Positions 9,601-19,660 of a DNA stretch of 25,506 nucleotides are shown piece after piece; positions within the stretch are counted from its first letter, which is position 1, and every line of letters begins with the position of its first letter. The notes beneath the pieces are model-generated. The model was not told the DNA's origin. It did not search any database and saw only the letters and a program-made list of their open reading frames with translations. The translations under genes and the position numbers were made by a program. Origin of the DNA: Rodentolepis nana (taxonomy: Eukaryota > Platyhelminthes > Cestoda > Cyclophyllidea > Hymenolepididae); assembly GCA_900617975.1 (NCBI GenBank), contig UZAE01013191.1, forward strand, positions 1 to 25,506, given 5' to 3'.

Positions 9601-12600
9601 CGACCAAGGGGCTGTTCATGCAAGAAAACCAGTGTTGCCGACTGGTGTGGTTGTTCCCCATCCGTATTCTCTGGTCCACAGGCTATGATCGGGCTTCTTG
9701 ATGTCCTCAACATGGATAGTAACCCAGTTGCATTTGCTAGGAAATTTGACTCAACCATTGACGTTGCTATGGTGAATTATATGGAGAGGAAATTGCTGAA
9801 ACGTCAGCTGCCATTTTATGAGGGCACAGACTTGTATATGGAGTCGGTTTACTCGTCCCAATTTGATGGACAGAGGGCACCCTTGCATGTACTAGAAGGA
9901 ATTAGAAGGTTGCTTCAAATGGGATGCAGTTTGCATTCAAAAGCGTTAGCAAATGTGTGCAATGGTAAGTATGGGGGTGTGTGTGTGTACGCGATGCGGT
10001 CTGGCCCAAATTTAATCGTGCAATAATGACAATCAGGACAGTGAAGACAACCTCCTAGCGGTATTTGTAATAGGTAAGGCATTAGTGTTTTAGCGACAAG
10101 CACACCCAAAAGTACGAAGACTAGCTGTCATACAATTGCGTATATTATTTTGGTTTTTAGAAATGAGTAGGTTAATATATTTCATTTATTTCAAATGGCG
10201 TTCATTTTGATGGTTATCATTAGTCCTTTAGCTGATTTCAGGCTTCACAGAGGAGGAAGGGAAACATTAAAGTGGCAAAAATTCGAGAGGGGGGACAGAA
10301 TAATGATTCACAGATGTAAAAGAGACAGACAGGGTCAAATGTTAAGCAAAAGGTGAGGCGAATCTGCTGAAATGTTGGAATATGACATACAGTGGGGTGA
10401 TGGTAGTTAGAAGTGAACTGCCTGTTAATAGACTTTTTGCCGTATGAATATACGTTGCTCAGGGAGGACCACGTGGAAATAAGTCTATCACACACCTCGC
10501 GCGGATTAATGTAAAATTCCAAACTCAAGGAAAACGCTACTTTCAAATTTTTGTTCAAACAACCAGAAATTTTTCAAATATCCCAAAACAATGAGATCTT
10601 TTCTATAGCAAAAGGCATTAATCACAACTAACCATACGCAAATTTTCTTTCTCTTCCTCCTAGTAAGGAGAATAATCACCATTTAGGGAGTGTGCGTGGT
10701 ATGACCTTTTTCCTCAAATATGTGCTTTGTACATGAATAGGGTTTGGAGTTTCGATACAGTAGAATACGATTGAAGCCAATTTTTGTGACACATCAGCAA
10801 TCCTTCTTATTAACAAAGTTCGGGTTGTGCGATAGACTTACCTCCACGTGGTGCACCCTGGGTTACGTATACTCATATGGCAACAATAGTCTGTATACTT
10901 TCAGTTGACTTCAAACCTCCATCACCCGACTCTATGTCATATCCGACCATTTACACAGTACTCACCTTACCCTTGATCGTGGGAATATAACTTTTACTTT
11001 GATTTTAATGCGTGAAGAAAGTAAAGTGACAAATTTTAGATTGGAAACAAGATTTGCATAAAATTACAGTCGGGATTAGGACCTCTTTATCCTTGAAACT
11101 TCACCTCTTAATGTGTTTACTTATTGAAGCCGTTTAATCATGTATTTAAAGATTCCAATAAGATCGACCCACGGTTACAACCGACAGAGGTCTATGCATT
11201 GTTCAACGCTAGCCAATCTCTCGGTAAGCTGAACTACACCAGCATTGAGGACCACTTCGCTGTGGATGGTTTCCTACCCACTTCTCTCCTCACCACTCCT
11301 CTACCTCTTCGCCTGCTTAACCACCCGAGCCTGGTTCTGCGCTTTTCAGACAAAGAGGTGCTTTACCGACCACATGGCACTCAAGTACAAAATTGGATAT
11401 CATCTCGGCCACTCGAGGATATTAAACCTGGCGAGATTTACTACTTCGAGGTGGGTTTCAGTCGAAAGACCTTTAGTTTTTTTATAAGGGATGATGAATT
11501 TCGAATGCGCCCTTCCTAGAATCACTTAAATATAGATCCAATTTTAATAAATCTCGAATTCGAGAAAGTGAGTACTGTATGGATGCGTTTAGCGTAAAAT
11601 ATTAGCAGATTTGCGATCAAGCTTACTATCAGTCAGTGAGTTATAGAGTGAGATAGCTAGACACGCCCACCCACCAATATTTGGTTCCATAGTCAGTCAG
11701 TTAGTCTTGAAACCACAGCACTTTCATTACTTGACGATGTGAAAGTGTTCGGTCGGAGTTTTTTTTCAAAACACTTAGGCCAACAGTATAGAGGTTTTGG
11801 CTGTTTATGGCAAAAGTTTACATTTTCTTAAACACGTCTAATTCAAACTTGTCTGGCGTCAAAACAGCGTGCACCAGAACTGTTGAAATCGAAAAGATTC
11901 CGTGTTGCCTCTCCACTCTCACTCTCAGAATTGCTACTCATAGTTGACATTCTTAATCTCTTATTTTTACTCAACTGTGCGGCAATCAGGAAGGCAAGTG
12001 AATTATTAAATGGAACCAGCCACAAAAATTGGTTTTATTACGCGTTATTATGAGTTTTTTTTTCTAAATTACACCCTTTTTCTGATTCCAAGGTTGGTTC
12101 TAATTTCGATGCCAAAGAAATGATTTTCCGCAATTACCTCCGATTTCCACCTCGCCTCCGTCCTGCCACATCTCCCCTCACCATTCTTGTGATTTGGCGA
12201 GTTTCAAAAACTCCGCCTTCCCCTCTTAGCATCACCCTCCATTCTTTAACAGGGGATTCATCTATCTGCAACTTTAAGCTCCCGCGAAATATTCAAAAGG
12301 ATCCCTTATATCCAGGTCTTCCCGATTTTAGGTCCTCTTTTCTAGAATTGAATTTTTCCTCATGCACTTTTCCCCAAAGCCGCAATGTTTCATTCGAGCT
12401 TTTTGTAAATGGGCACGTCGAAAATGGCACTGCTATATCAACGATATTTCGCGAATACTTGGAGGTGGACAAATTGTGGAAAGCAGTGGACATCTGTGAG
12501 GCAGGCGAGTGTGCGTTGAAAGTCTGGAGTGCATCACGAGTGGATCGAAAATCGGCTCTTGGGTGCTTGGATGCTAGAACAGGACTTTTACATGTTGGAA

Positions 12601-12635
12601 ACACAGCTACTGATTTACTTGATTTTCCTATTTGA
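6506..12635 (+). CDS. XYLT: Peptide O-xylosyltransferase (GT14), N-terminal exon(s) missing
   Basis: A type II Golgi/ER enzyme (EC 2.4.2.26) that transfers xylose from UDP-xylose to serine of proteoglycan core proteins, starting heparan and chondroitin sulfate chains. Exons are 6506-6621, 8316-8651, 8727-8899, 8932-9140, 9181-9261, 9303-9964 (or 9956), probably 10664-10721, 11130-11450 and 12093-12635. That is about 829 codons when the short exon is included. In order there are a Cys region (REKC...NQCPSS), a WSC domain (7 Cys, WRHVGCYYYER to IDIYATGV), the GT14 branch domain and the XylT C-terminal domain. Landmarks in GT14 are YFYIHVD, WDFFINLSETD, GGSDWLIL, LPVETFFHT and DWCGCSP. C-terminal landmarks are VGSNFDAKEMIFRN and LWKAVDICEAGEC. 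A WSC domain is typical of invertebrate orthologues. The transmembrane anchor and start codon are not seen. Confidence 0.92.
7157..7389 (-). mobile_element. SINE-like retroposon, copy C, with internal deletion, in a xylosyltransferase intron
   Basis: Minus-sense copy flanked by a perfect 12-bp duplication CTCCTTCGAATT (7145-7156 and 7390-7401). About 105 bp of the middle is missing: the sequence jumps from GTACTGTTGAAG straight to TTGCCCAGG. Both termini are kept. A 12-base G run (7261-7272) marks the expanded G/C tract. Confidence 0.88.
8316..8651 (+). CDS. XYLT: Xylosyltransferase exon: WSC domain
   Basis: The acceptor is TTTTCAG and the donor is GTAAAT. It encodes SLNDDWRHVGCYYYER through CGGKNAIDIYATG and on to SAPIL. 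Seven cysteines are spaced as in WSC carbohydrate-binding modules. Confidence 0.9.
8727..8899 (+). CDS. XYLT: Xylosyltransferase exon: start of GT14 domain
   Basis: Encodes VRVVYVLVLTGRSWRQVQ and YFYIHVDL. The acceptor is AATTTAG. The donor GTTAGT begins a 32-bp intron. Confidence 0.93.
8932..9140 (+). CDS. XYLT: Xylosyltransferase exon: GT14 domain
   Basis: Encodes KSEYLYSRCKKLEEVFP, LNPLWGAPKLLDLI and WDFFINLSETDLPV. It ends at canonical GTAAGT. VDL joined to KSEYLYSR aligns with the VDKRSDYLHR block of vertebrate enzymes, confirming the tiny intron. Confidence 0.93.
9181..9261 (+). CDS. XYLT: Xylosyltransferase exon: GT14 domain
   Basis: This 81-nt exon encodes PVGKLIQLLGSHRGRIFLRQ and SNEEIF. 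It is flanked by 40- and 41-bp introns (TATCTAG acceptor, GTAGGT donor). Confidence 0.92.
9303..9964 (+). CDS. XYLT: Xylosyltransferase exon: catalytic core
   Basis: Encodes YIHAEGLGYAFLHCGDYIWR, GGSDWLILPRAF, LPVETFFHTLAYNS, CSCKKTSVADWCGCSPSVF and ARKFDSTIDVAMVNY. These are the sugar-donor and acceptor regions of XYLT. The strongest donor is GTAAGT at 9965 (phase 1). A weaker GTGCAA at 9957 (phase 2) is the one that fits the next candidate exon. Confidence 0.93.
10181..10500 (-). mobile_element. SINE-like retroposon, copy D, in a xylosyltransferase intron
   Basis: Full-length minus-sense copy, from ATTTATTTCAAATGGCG to AAGTCTATCACACACC. The flanks share only TTAAT, so the target duplication is short or decayed. 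Confidence 0.85.
10664..10721 (+). CDS. XYLT: Candidate 58-nt xylosyltransferase exon
   Basis: A textbook pyrimidine-rich acceptor (TTTTCTTTCTCTTCCTCCTAG) ends at 10663. The frame gives KENNHHLGSVRGMTFFLKY. Joined to the next exon (PFNHVFKDSN), it aligns with the S-V...YFLADRFQGFLIK block of vertebrate XYLT. The total coding length divides by three only if this exon is included and the upstream donor is at 9957. The donor GTGCTT is weak. Confidence 0.5.
10822..10975 (+). mobile_element. SINE-like retroposon, copy E, 5' half only
   Basis: Plus-sense copy with the 5' end (TGTGCGATAGACTTACC) and about 150 bp, stopping after CAGTACTCACCTTACCC. Losing the 3' half is the opposite of ordinary 5' truncation, so a later deletion is likely. 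It faces copy D in the same intron. Confidence 0.8.
11130..11450 (+). CDS. XYLT: Xylosyltransferase exon: XylT C-terminal domain
   Basis: Encodes PFNHVFKDSNKIDPRLQ through IKPGEIYYFE. The donor is GTGGGT (phase 0). The 5' edge is set at the AG of TTGAAG (11128-11129), a weak acceptor. Confidence 0.8.
12093..12635 (+). CDS. XYLT: Xylosyltransferase last exon: XylT C-terminal domain and stop
   Basis: The acceptor is CCAAG at 12092. It encodes VGSNFDAKEMIFRNYLRF, TILVIWRVS, and near the end LWKAVDICEAGECALK and SALGCLDARTG, matching the terminal block of vertebrate XYLT. TGA lies at 12633-12635. Confidence 0.92.
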   Translation, partial: VGSNFDAKEMIFRNYLRFPPRLRPATSPLTILVIWRVSKTPPSPLSITLHSLTGDSSICNFKLPRNIQKDPLYPGLPDFRSSFLELNFSSCTFPQSRNVSFELFVNGHVENGTAISTIFREYLEVDKLWKAVDICEAGECALKVWSASRVDRKSALGCLDARTGLLHVGNTATDLLDFPI

Positions 12636-12679
12636 CCTCTTTTTATATCTCTATACATTTTACCTTTATGTGCCATATG

Positions 12680-12685
12680 AATAAA
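12680..12685 (+). promoter_or_regulatory. Polyadenylation signal of the xylosyltransferase gene
   Basis: AATAAA lies 45 nt after the stop, a normal distance for a short 3' UTR. Confidence 0.7.
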
Positions 12686-13244
12686 ATATGTCGCGTTCAT
12701 TATTTTGGAAATCACTTGTAAGAGATTGTTTTATTTTCGAGAGTTTGCAAACACTATTGTGGCTCAAATTAGGTCTAATGATTTATAATAGGGAAATGAA
12801 TTTCCTCATTTCGTAGGAGTAAAAGCTTGTCTTTCGCTATGCTGAAACGAATCTTTATGGAAAGTGGATCTTGAAGCCATTTTGGATACAAAAGCTGAAG
12901 AATGCATACAACCTGATGAGTATTTCATCTTGACGAATCAATTGTTGCCCTCCTCTCACCTTTGACTGATTGGTTGCTGCCTGACATGTATGCTCCTTAG
13001 GCCTATTTACTACACCATAGTAGCAACGCGCCGAATCTCCTGCATAAGAAACACAATCGAGGGGAGACCGGGGGGGGGGGTGGAGGGTAAACACTAGTAA
13101 TAGTCGAGGAAAACTGAAAGTACCATAACCAAGGGGGGGGGGATGCAGATGCAAAATCGTAATTTCCGGTACTATTATGTAGTCATCCACTAGATGTGGC
13201 TGGGTCTAGGTTGCCTCTAAGGCAGAGATAATGTCACAGCTTAT
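12686..13244. other. Downstream of the xylosyltransferase gene; no gene seen
   Basis: Holds two G homopolymers, 13070-13080 (11) and 13133-13142 (10), about 50 bp apart. Open frames here cross those runs and look accidental. Confidence 0.6.
13070..13142 (+). repeat. Paired G homopolymers (11 and 10)
   Basis: Two pure G runs at 13070-13080 and 13133-13142 in otherwise mixed sequence. Confidence 0.9.
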
Positions 13245-13554
13245 GTTTATTGGCTTGCAGGCTTTATGATAGTTATCATTGGCCCATTTGCTGACTTCGG
13301 GCCTCGCAGAGAGTAGGAGGAGGAGGAATAACGAAGATGGGGAATAGAATAGTGATTCAAGGATATAAAAGAGATAGACAGACACAATGGCAGAGAAAAG
13401 GTAAGGTGAGCACTGTGGAAGTGGTTGAATATGACATACAGTGGGTTTATTGTAGTTTGAAGTCAGAAATCAACTGCCAGTTAATAGACATTTTACCGTA
13501 TGAGTAAACTTTGCCCAGGGTACACCACGTAGAGGTAAGTCCGTTGCACACCCC
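13245..13554 (-). mobile_element. SINE-like retroposon, copy F
   Basis: Minus-sense copy from GGCTTGCAGGCTTTATGATA to GAGGTAAGTCCGTTGCACACC. Its 3' end (GGCTTTATGAT, CATTGGCCC) is closer to the LINE 3' UTR at 25180 than to the other SINE copies, suggesting a distinct subfamily. No clear target duplication. Confidence 0.85.
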
Positions 13555-16303
13555 GCATTGATAATTATTAAACAGGGCAAAATAAAATTACTGGACTTAA
13601 GTTTCCACAGGATTAATTAAGAAAGAACGGTGGGCCAAGCTATTTCATAGGACGCCAGAATGAAAGAAAGGTGAAATGCTGCCATGTTGGTCAACTCCCG
13701 TCGAAGGCATGTTGGAAATGTGGTTAATACAATTTGATTTCCCCGCGCATCATTGAACCAGTTGTAAGACAAGGTTGCTTATTCCATAGTAGAATCGAGA
13801 TTAGAGACGCACCACCTAGCATACAATAGATTAATGGTTAAAAAGAGTGAGCAGATCAGAACTGATGTTTTGGTAAGGATTGTTTTGCTTTAAACGGTTG
13901 AATAATTCCACATTTTGCTTCATTTAAAACGTCCCCCGTGATTCTTAAATTAATCTTTTTTTCGAGTGCATTTGCGTAAGCCTAGGTAATGTATTGGATT
14001 TAACGAGGAAACAATTTCTAAAGCTGAGAGATTAGAAATGAGAATTTCTGTCCAAATTCGGACAGCAGAGCAGACTTATTATTTGCAACATCAAATTCAT
14101 TGATATTTTTAGGAAATTTAATTTTCGCTGAATTAAACAATTAATCGTTGGTACCCACAAGCACTAATGATGTCTTCCTATCATCTGGTGGGTTGTCAAA
14201 TCAATCAAATTATTTAATTAATAAATCCTTTTATTAACTGATTACATCAGGGGTGTAAATTGAGCAAAACTATGCATACCTTGCTGGTTCCTCGGAAAGA
14301 ACTTTGGAGTCCAACGAAATCCCGTGGGCACATTTTATACCCACTAGGGTTTCAATTTTCAGAGAGAGAGAATGTCACAATTCGTACTCTTAATTGTGAA
14401 AAGTAAGCTAACTTTCCTCATTGACCTGTAGCGGATTACTACTTTATTAAAGCCTGACTGACTCAGAAATCTCTATGGCAGATCCTCCTACATCTAGCTA
14501 GACTCCCAGAACCAGCTAAGCTATAGCCCAGCTATCAAGGAAACCGACGTGTAGCACGGAGCACGTTTATTCAGGACGTATATTGCGGATAAGTGTGTAC
14601 ACGCAGGGAGCTACTCATGATCAGGATGGGGGATTAGGTCGAACAGAGGTTAGTGATTGGTCACTGTTTGTACGGTCGCTGCACACAGAGTTGTGGTCGC
14701 TGCACACAGAGTTGTACGGCCGCACCTCCCAATCAGAGCAGACATGCAGGCATACGGTGCACACAGCGATAACGTGTCCCACATGTCTAAGCCAGCTAGA
14801 TGACATGAGAGATGACCAATTGTTTGTCCCACAGACCTTTAATTTCTATTCATTGTGTACGTTTGGGAGACCTATATTTGGTTGAAAAAAATTTAGAAGA
14901 TAGATTAGATGGCAAATTTCTTCTTGGCAAGCCTGTTGCATTGGCAGCTAATTTTCTTGGAATCTTATTTTTCTCATTTGATTTACTGACAGAAAATTTG
15001 AAGTAAATGGCCAAGTGAAGAATAAAAAAATTATGGATAATTCGCACTTCTTTTGCTACTGAAAGTAGGGATAATGAGCTATATTTTTGCTCAGTGGCTT
15101 CTAAACTACTGAATTCCAATCGTATGAATCGGTTACAACTATCTGGCTAGACACGATAGTTTTCACGGATATCACAACCCCTCCCAGTTACGTGGGAAAC
15201 TCTGGTTTCAATTCTGCTTAAGAATTACTTCCATTATTGCCTATCTCAATTAAATTAAATTGTATTACGCACTTAAGGACGAATTTCCTATTTCTAAGGC
15301 CGACATTTAACTGACTTCAACCTACTTGTTTTAAGAAGAACGAATATAATGTTCGACTTGTTAGCTTTTGCTTTCCTCTGTTCTGGGAAAAGCACAAATA
15401 CGAGCCTTAGTAAATGAGCCGAATTTTTATGAATTTTTATTAGTGGTCTTTCTAATCGAAATCGACTACCAAACTTTATTTTTTTGATCGGCTTTAAAAT
15501 GAGTTGCTATACAGGTGGACTAATGAAGATTAATTTCTTAAGGTTAGAGATCTCCATGAGGATTTATAAACGTTTATTGTTTACCACATTTGAATACTAG
15601 ATAGTATAGCATTAAAGTATATTCTCCTTCTGATTCAAAAAGGCGTTTGTTTCAGTAGCGTGAACCTGACAACTAAGTCTACTTTTTCACCTGGTTTGAA
15701 ATAACCTCTAAAATTGACTAGTCTACTTCAACAATACAGAGAAAATAGAGCGTAAAGTATGAGTAACATATTTTATGGTTGTGTGTCACCTCACAAAGCT
15801 TACGCCCCCCTACACCACGTTTAAATTGGTTAGTAAATCATTGGAATTCTGTTGCCAATTGTTGAATTAATAGCACTTTTGATTTTTGAAAAAAAACAAT
15901 TCTTTGAACCATTTTCCAAAGTTGTTTTGATTTATGCGAAGTTCGTTAAATATTAATAGGATGTATGCATTGCCAATAATATTCTCGCTAATCGTTTTTT
16001 GCCTGGAAAAGGTTGAATTAATTTAAGTCTCAAATATATTTAATAAATCAATATATGCTTTTACCACTATGCATTCAGGAAAAATAAAAGCATATAAACG
16101 TTCCACTCCTTGAAGTCAATATCGGAATTCAATATTACCGTACATAAGCGCACAATCAATAGCCCAATAATTGAAAAAGCATATATGTATTGAACAGATT
16201 TAATGTTAATGACATTAGTACAATGGTGACATAGATTCACTTGTGATATCTAATGTGCCTATCTAAAATTAGAGGTTTTTATGTGACCATCTTGTGTTGT
16301 GAC
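13555..16303. other. Intergenic; no recognised host gene
   Basis: AT-rich, apart from a GC-richer island at about 14550-14800 that contains a 21-bp tandem duplication. The island starts TGTAGCACGGAGCACG and contains TTGTACGGCCGCAC, which recalls the possible LTR at 23616-23751, but no duplication or terminal repeat could be found. Confidence 0.5.
14674..14715 (+). repeat. 21-bp perfect tandem duplication
   Basis: The unit GGTCGCTGCACACAGAGTTG plus T occurs twice in a row (14674-14694, 14695-14715) inside the GC-richer island. Confidence 0.9.
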
Positions 16304-16313
16304 GTTGAAGAAA

Positions 16314-16643
16314 ATATTTATTTATTTATATCAAACGGCAGGCGTCTTGATGGTTATCATTAAACCTTTAGCCGACTTCAGACTTCACAGAGGAGAAGGA
16401 ACATCAAATTGAAAAAAGTCGAGAGGGGGGGGGGAAGAGAAGAGTGTTTGAAAGATGTAAGAGACAAACACAAAGGTAGATGAAAGGTGAGGTGAGTACT
16501 GTGAATAGTCGAATATGGTATAGAGTGAGGTGATGATAGTTTGAAGTCAGAAGTCAACTGCCAATTAATAGACTTTTTTTGCTGTATGAATATACGTTGT
16601 CCAGGGTGTACCACGTGGAGGTAAGTCTATTGCGCACCCCTTT
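16314..16643 (-). mobile_element. SINE-like retroposon, copy G
   Basis: Full-length minus-sense copy with a perfect 10-bp duplication GTTGAAGAAA (16304-16313 and 16644-16653). The tail is a run of TATTTATTTA on the plus strand. Contains a 10-base G run at 16425-16434. Confidence 0.92.
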
Positions 16644-16653
16644 GTTGAAGAAA

Positions 16654-17528
16654 GTAAACAGCAGTTAGTGATATCAAATAAAAACTCGAAAATTGACATC
16701 AATTGATGAAGAAAGATCCGAGAATGCACTCAGAATTCGAAAAAAGGTTTTAAACAAATTCCAAACTTTAATATTAAACTTCATTTTCCTCCTGATCCAA
16801 AATTTATGTGACGGCATCAAGGCAGATAAGATTGTTTAGCGTTGGAGCAACGGCGCTGTCATTAACTATACATATAAGTTATATATGTTTATAGACGCTA
16901 ATTTTGAACTCATAAATAACTAAAGCCAACTAGGTTCGATCAGGATTTAATCTGGTATCATTTTAGATTTATATAAAAGATTTTAAGTTTAAAATTTTCA
17001 TATCTAATTAGAAAGAAAAAACACCAATTTTGCTCTAGTGGTCAAGACATCGGCCGCAACCAAAGTTACAGCAAGTTCTTTGTCAAAGCACTTAATGCTA
17101 TTATGGAAATTCCATTTTCATTGGTAAATGTTTGATTGGTCCATTCTTTAAGCTTAACCTCGGCTAATTTTAACTTGGCAACGCATAATCTAACGCACGA
17201 TTACCCAGTGGAAGAAATGGAAGAATTGGATTAATTTAAAATATTCCGACTGTCATTAGTTGGAAGCCATGTTTTCTACTGGCCAATAACGAAGGTTGTA
17301 AGCGGAATTGTCTGCAGTTTGCCAGTGATAAGAGGCGGCTATTTAGTCCAAGCGATTAAAATTCTTCTAATGAGATAATTGAAACATAATAACAATTTAG
17401 AGCCATATTGTGGCATTTTAACTTTGTAAAAATGTCAAAAATGATGCGATTAGGAAAAGGAGTAATTTATAGGAAACTAATCCCTGAAATACCCATTTCA
17501 CTGTTACCTAGTTTAAAACTGCTACAAT
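16654..17528. other. Intergenic; nothing recognised
   Basis: AT-rich spacer between copies G and H, which face each other. Confidence 0.5.
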
Positions 17529-17537
17529 AGATAAACA

Positions 17538-17868
17538 GGGGTGTGCGATGGACTTACCTCCCCGTGGTGCACGCTAGCAACGTATTTTCATAATGCAAAA
17601 AGTCTATAAACAGGCAGTCGACTTCTGACTTCAAACTACCATGACCACACTGTTTATCATATTCGACCCCTTTCTCAGTACTCATCTTACCTTTTCTCTG
17701 CCTTTGTATCTGCCTATCTATCTCTTTTACATCTTTGAATCACTCTTCTGTCCCCCCTCTCCACTTTTCCCACTTTGATGTTCCTTCTCCCTTCTGTGAA
17801 GTCCGAAGTCAGCTAAAGGGCTAATGAAAAGTAACATAAAGCCGCCATTTGAAATACATACATACAAA
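17538..17868 (+). mobile_element. SINE-like retroposon, copy H
   Basis: Full-length plus-sense copy starting GGGGTGTGCGATGGACTTACC and ending GCCATTTGAAATACATACATAC. Perfect 9-bp duplication AGATAAACA (17529-17537 and 17869-17877). The target duplications define the exact element ends. Confidence 0.93.
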
Positions 17869-18932
17869 AGATAAACAAAATTTAGTTTTGAAACGTCCCA
17901 ATCAAGTGTGTATCTTAAAATTGAATTAATGGTGTTTGTTTGGAATTACTAAGATATAAACAGACTACAATTATTTACTTCATTAAATCACTCCTATTGA
18001 TATTAACTCGGTAGTATATTTATACACCTAAAACTTTAATGGTTGCAGATTCCGCATTTTATTTCGAGCTGAAAGATCCCTTTTAGCTAAATAAAATCAA
18101 ATTTGAAAAGATATGAAAAAATATTGCAGATTAATTAGTTTACAGGAAAGTCTTAACACCACTTCACTTGAAAAGAGAAAAGTTTGTCAGAAAATGTCCT
18201 GATAAGTAAACCATGTCCTACCAACAGATCCGCATAATTACATACCGGCAAAGCGTACACTTTTGTCACATTTAAAGTCACTTAACTTGATCATTATCTT
18301 GATTAATTGAAGTTAATCCCCTTGAAATCACTCAGCCCTCGGTTTAGTTCAACTGAGTAAAGTCCCTTGATTAAATTAATCGGTGAATTGTTGTCACATA
18401 GACTGTTCTTTCTTAGCACAATAGTGAGAAATCATTTTTTTCCAACATAATTTACGTTTTTCTACTTTGATTCTAAGCCACTGTGAGGTGAGCCAGCCTC
18501 AACTAACATGTGACGCCTTATTTTAGTTATACGGTTTTGCCTTATCAACGAATGGGTTTTGTGGTAATCAAATTGGGCAAAAAATTAATCACCATTTTTG
18601 TAAATAAGTTAGGTTGAAAACTATGCTGCCACTATTTTATAATGAAGAAATTAAAGATACCAATAAAATTACGTGTTGGATAGAGTAATTTACTACTTTA
18701 AATGGGAATTGTACACTTTTAGAGTTGAGCATACCGTTGCTTCACTTTGAGACCAAGATCTAAATTGAAATCTTTTCACTTAAGTAAATAAACTGTTCGA
18801 TTAGCGTGCACTTGGCAAAATTCAATTGAAGGAAACACCAAGCTTCGAAAAGCATTACCTTCTGCCATTCTACCCTATGCGTATCTCTAGATTTAGAGAA
18901 GTACTTGAGACATGTTTGGAAAGCGCATTATT

Positions 18933-18950
18933 GGGGGGGGGGGGGGGGGG
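18933..18950 (+). repeat. G homopolymer (18)
   Basis: Pure run of 18 G in AT-rich context. Confidence 0.9.
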
Positions 18951-19159
18951 AAGAATGAAGAAAGGCTTAATTACATATGCAGCAGTTAAGAAAGAATCAT
19001 CTGGGTGTATTCGCTTGTAACTGTGAGATTATTGGTGCCTGTCGAATGCATATAGGTGGGTAAAAATCGGCAAAAGGATTCCACTGCAAAGGCGTAATTG
19101 TTGCTTTAGAGTAAGGTTATTACCGAATAGTTGCAGCTTCAATGCTGGTAATGCCAGTT

Positions 19160-19171
19160 GGGGGGGGGGGG
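19160..19171 (+). repeat. G homopolymer (12)
   Basis: Pure run of 12 G; an N follows at 19175, suggesting a hard-to-sequence spot. Confidence 0.9.
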
Positions 19172-19325
19172 AAANAAATAAAACAGAACATAGCAGGCAT
19201 TTGGGCAAATGTCAGATGACTAAGGACGGTTGTCTAACGATGCAGCGCAATCCCCTTAGACGCATGCTCGTCATAAAGATATTTGTGAGAATATGAATCT
19301 TCGCTGTTATCTATAACCATAATCA

Positions 19326-19660
19326 GGGGGGGGGAGAGGGTGAGTGAGAGACTTACCTTCATGTGGTGCATCCTGGGCAACGTATACTCGTACGACAAAA
19401 GGTCTATAAATCGGCAGTTGACTTCTGACTTCAAACTACAATGGCCCCACTGTATGTCATATTCGACTACATCAACAGTACTCACCTCACCTTTACACTG
19501 CCTTTGTGTCTGTCTGTCTCTTTTATGTCTGTGAATCTCAATTTTGTTCCCCACCCCCCTCAAATTGTTCCCACGTTGATTTTTCTCCCCTTTATGAACC
19601 TCAAAGCCAGCTAGAGAGCTAATGATAACCATCAAAATGCCCGCCATTTGAAATTAATAA
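19326..19660 (+). mobile_element. SINE-like retroposon, copy I
   Basis: Full-length plus-sense copy flanked by ATAATCA (19319-19325 and 19661-19667). The 5' terminal G tract has grown to nine G (19326-19334) and the first bases are diverged, but AGACTTACC onward fits the family. Confidence 0.87.

Larger units (their letters stand above)
17878..19318. other. Intergenic; nothing recognised except G runs
   Basis: Contains G runs at 18933-18950 (18) and 19160-19171 (12), and the only ambiguous base (N, 19175), just after the second run. Frames crossing the runs are not credible. Confidence 0.55.

Noticed and set aside
14553..14790. A second LTR with defined ends
   Set aside because: I tested several TG and CA pairs on both strands and none has matching flanks.
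18826..19020. Plus-strand frame containing a glycine run
   Set aside because: The glycines come from the 18-base G homopolymer; length there is unreliable and no homology is evident.
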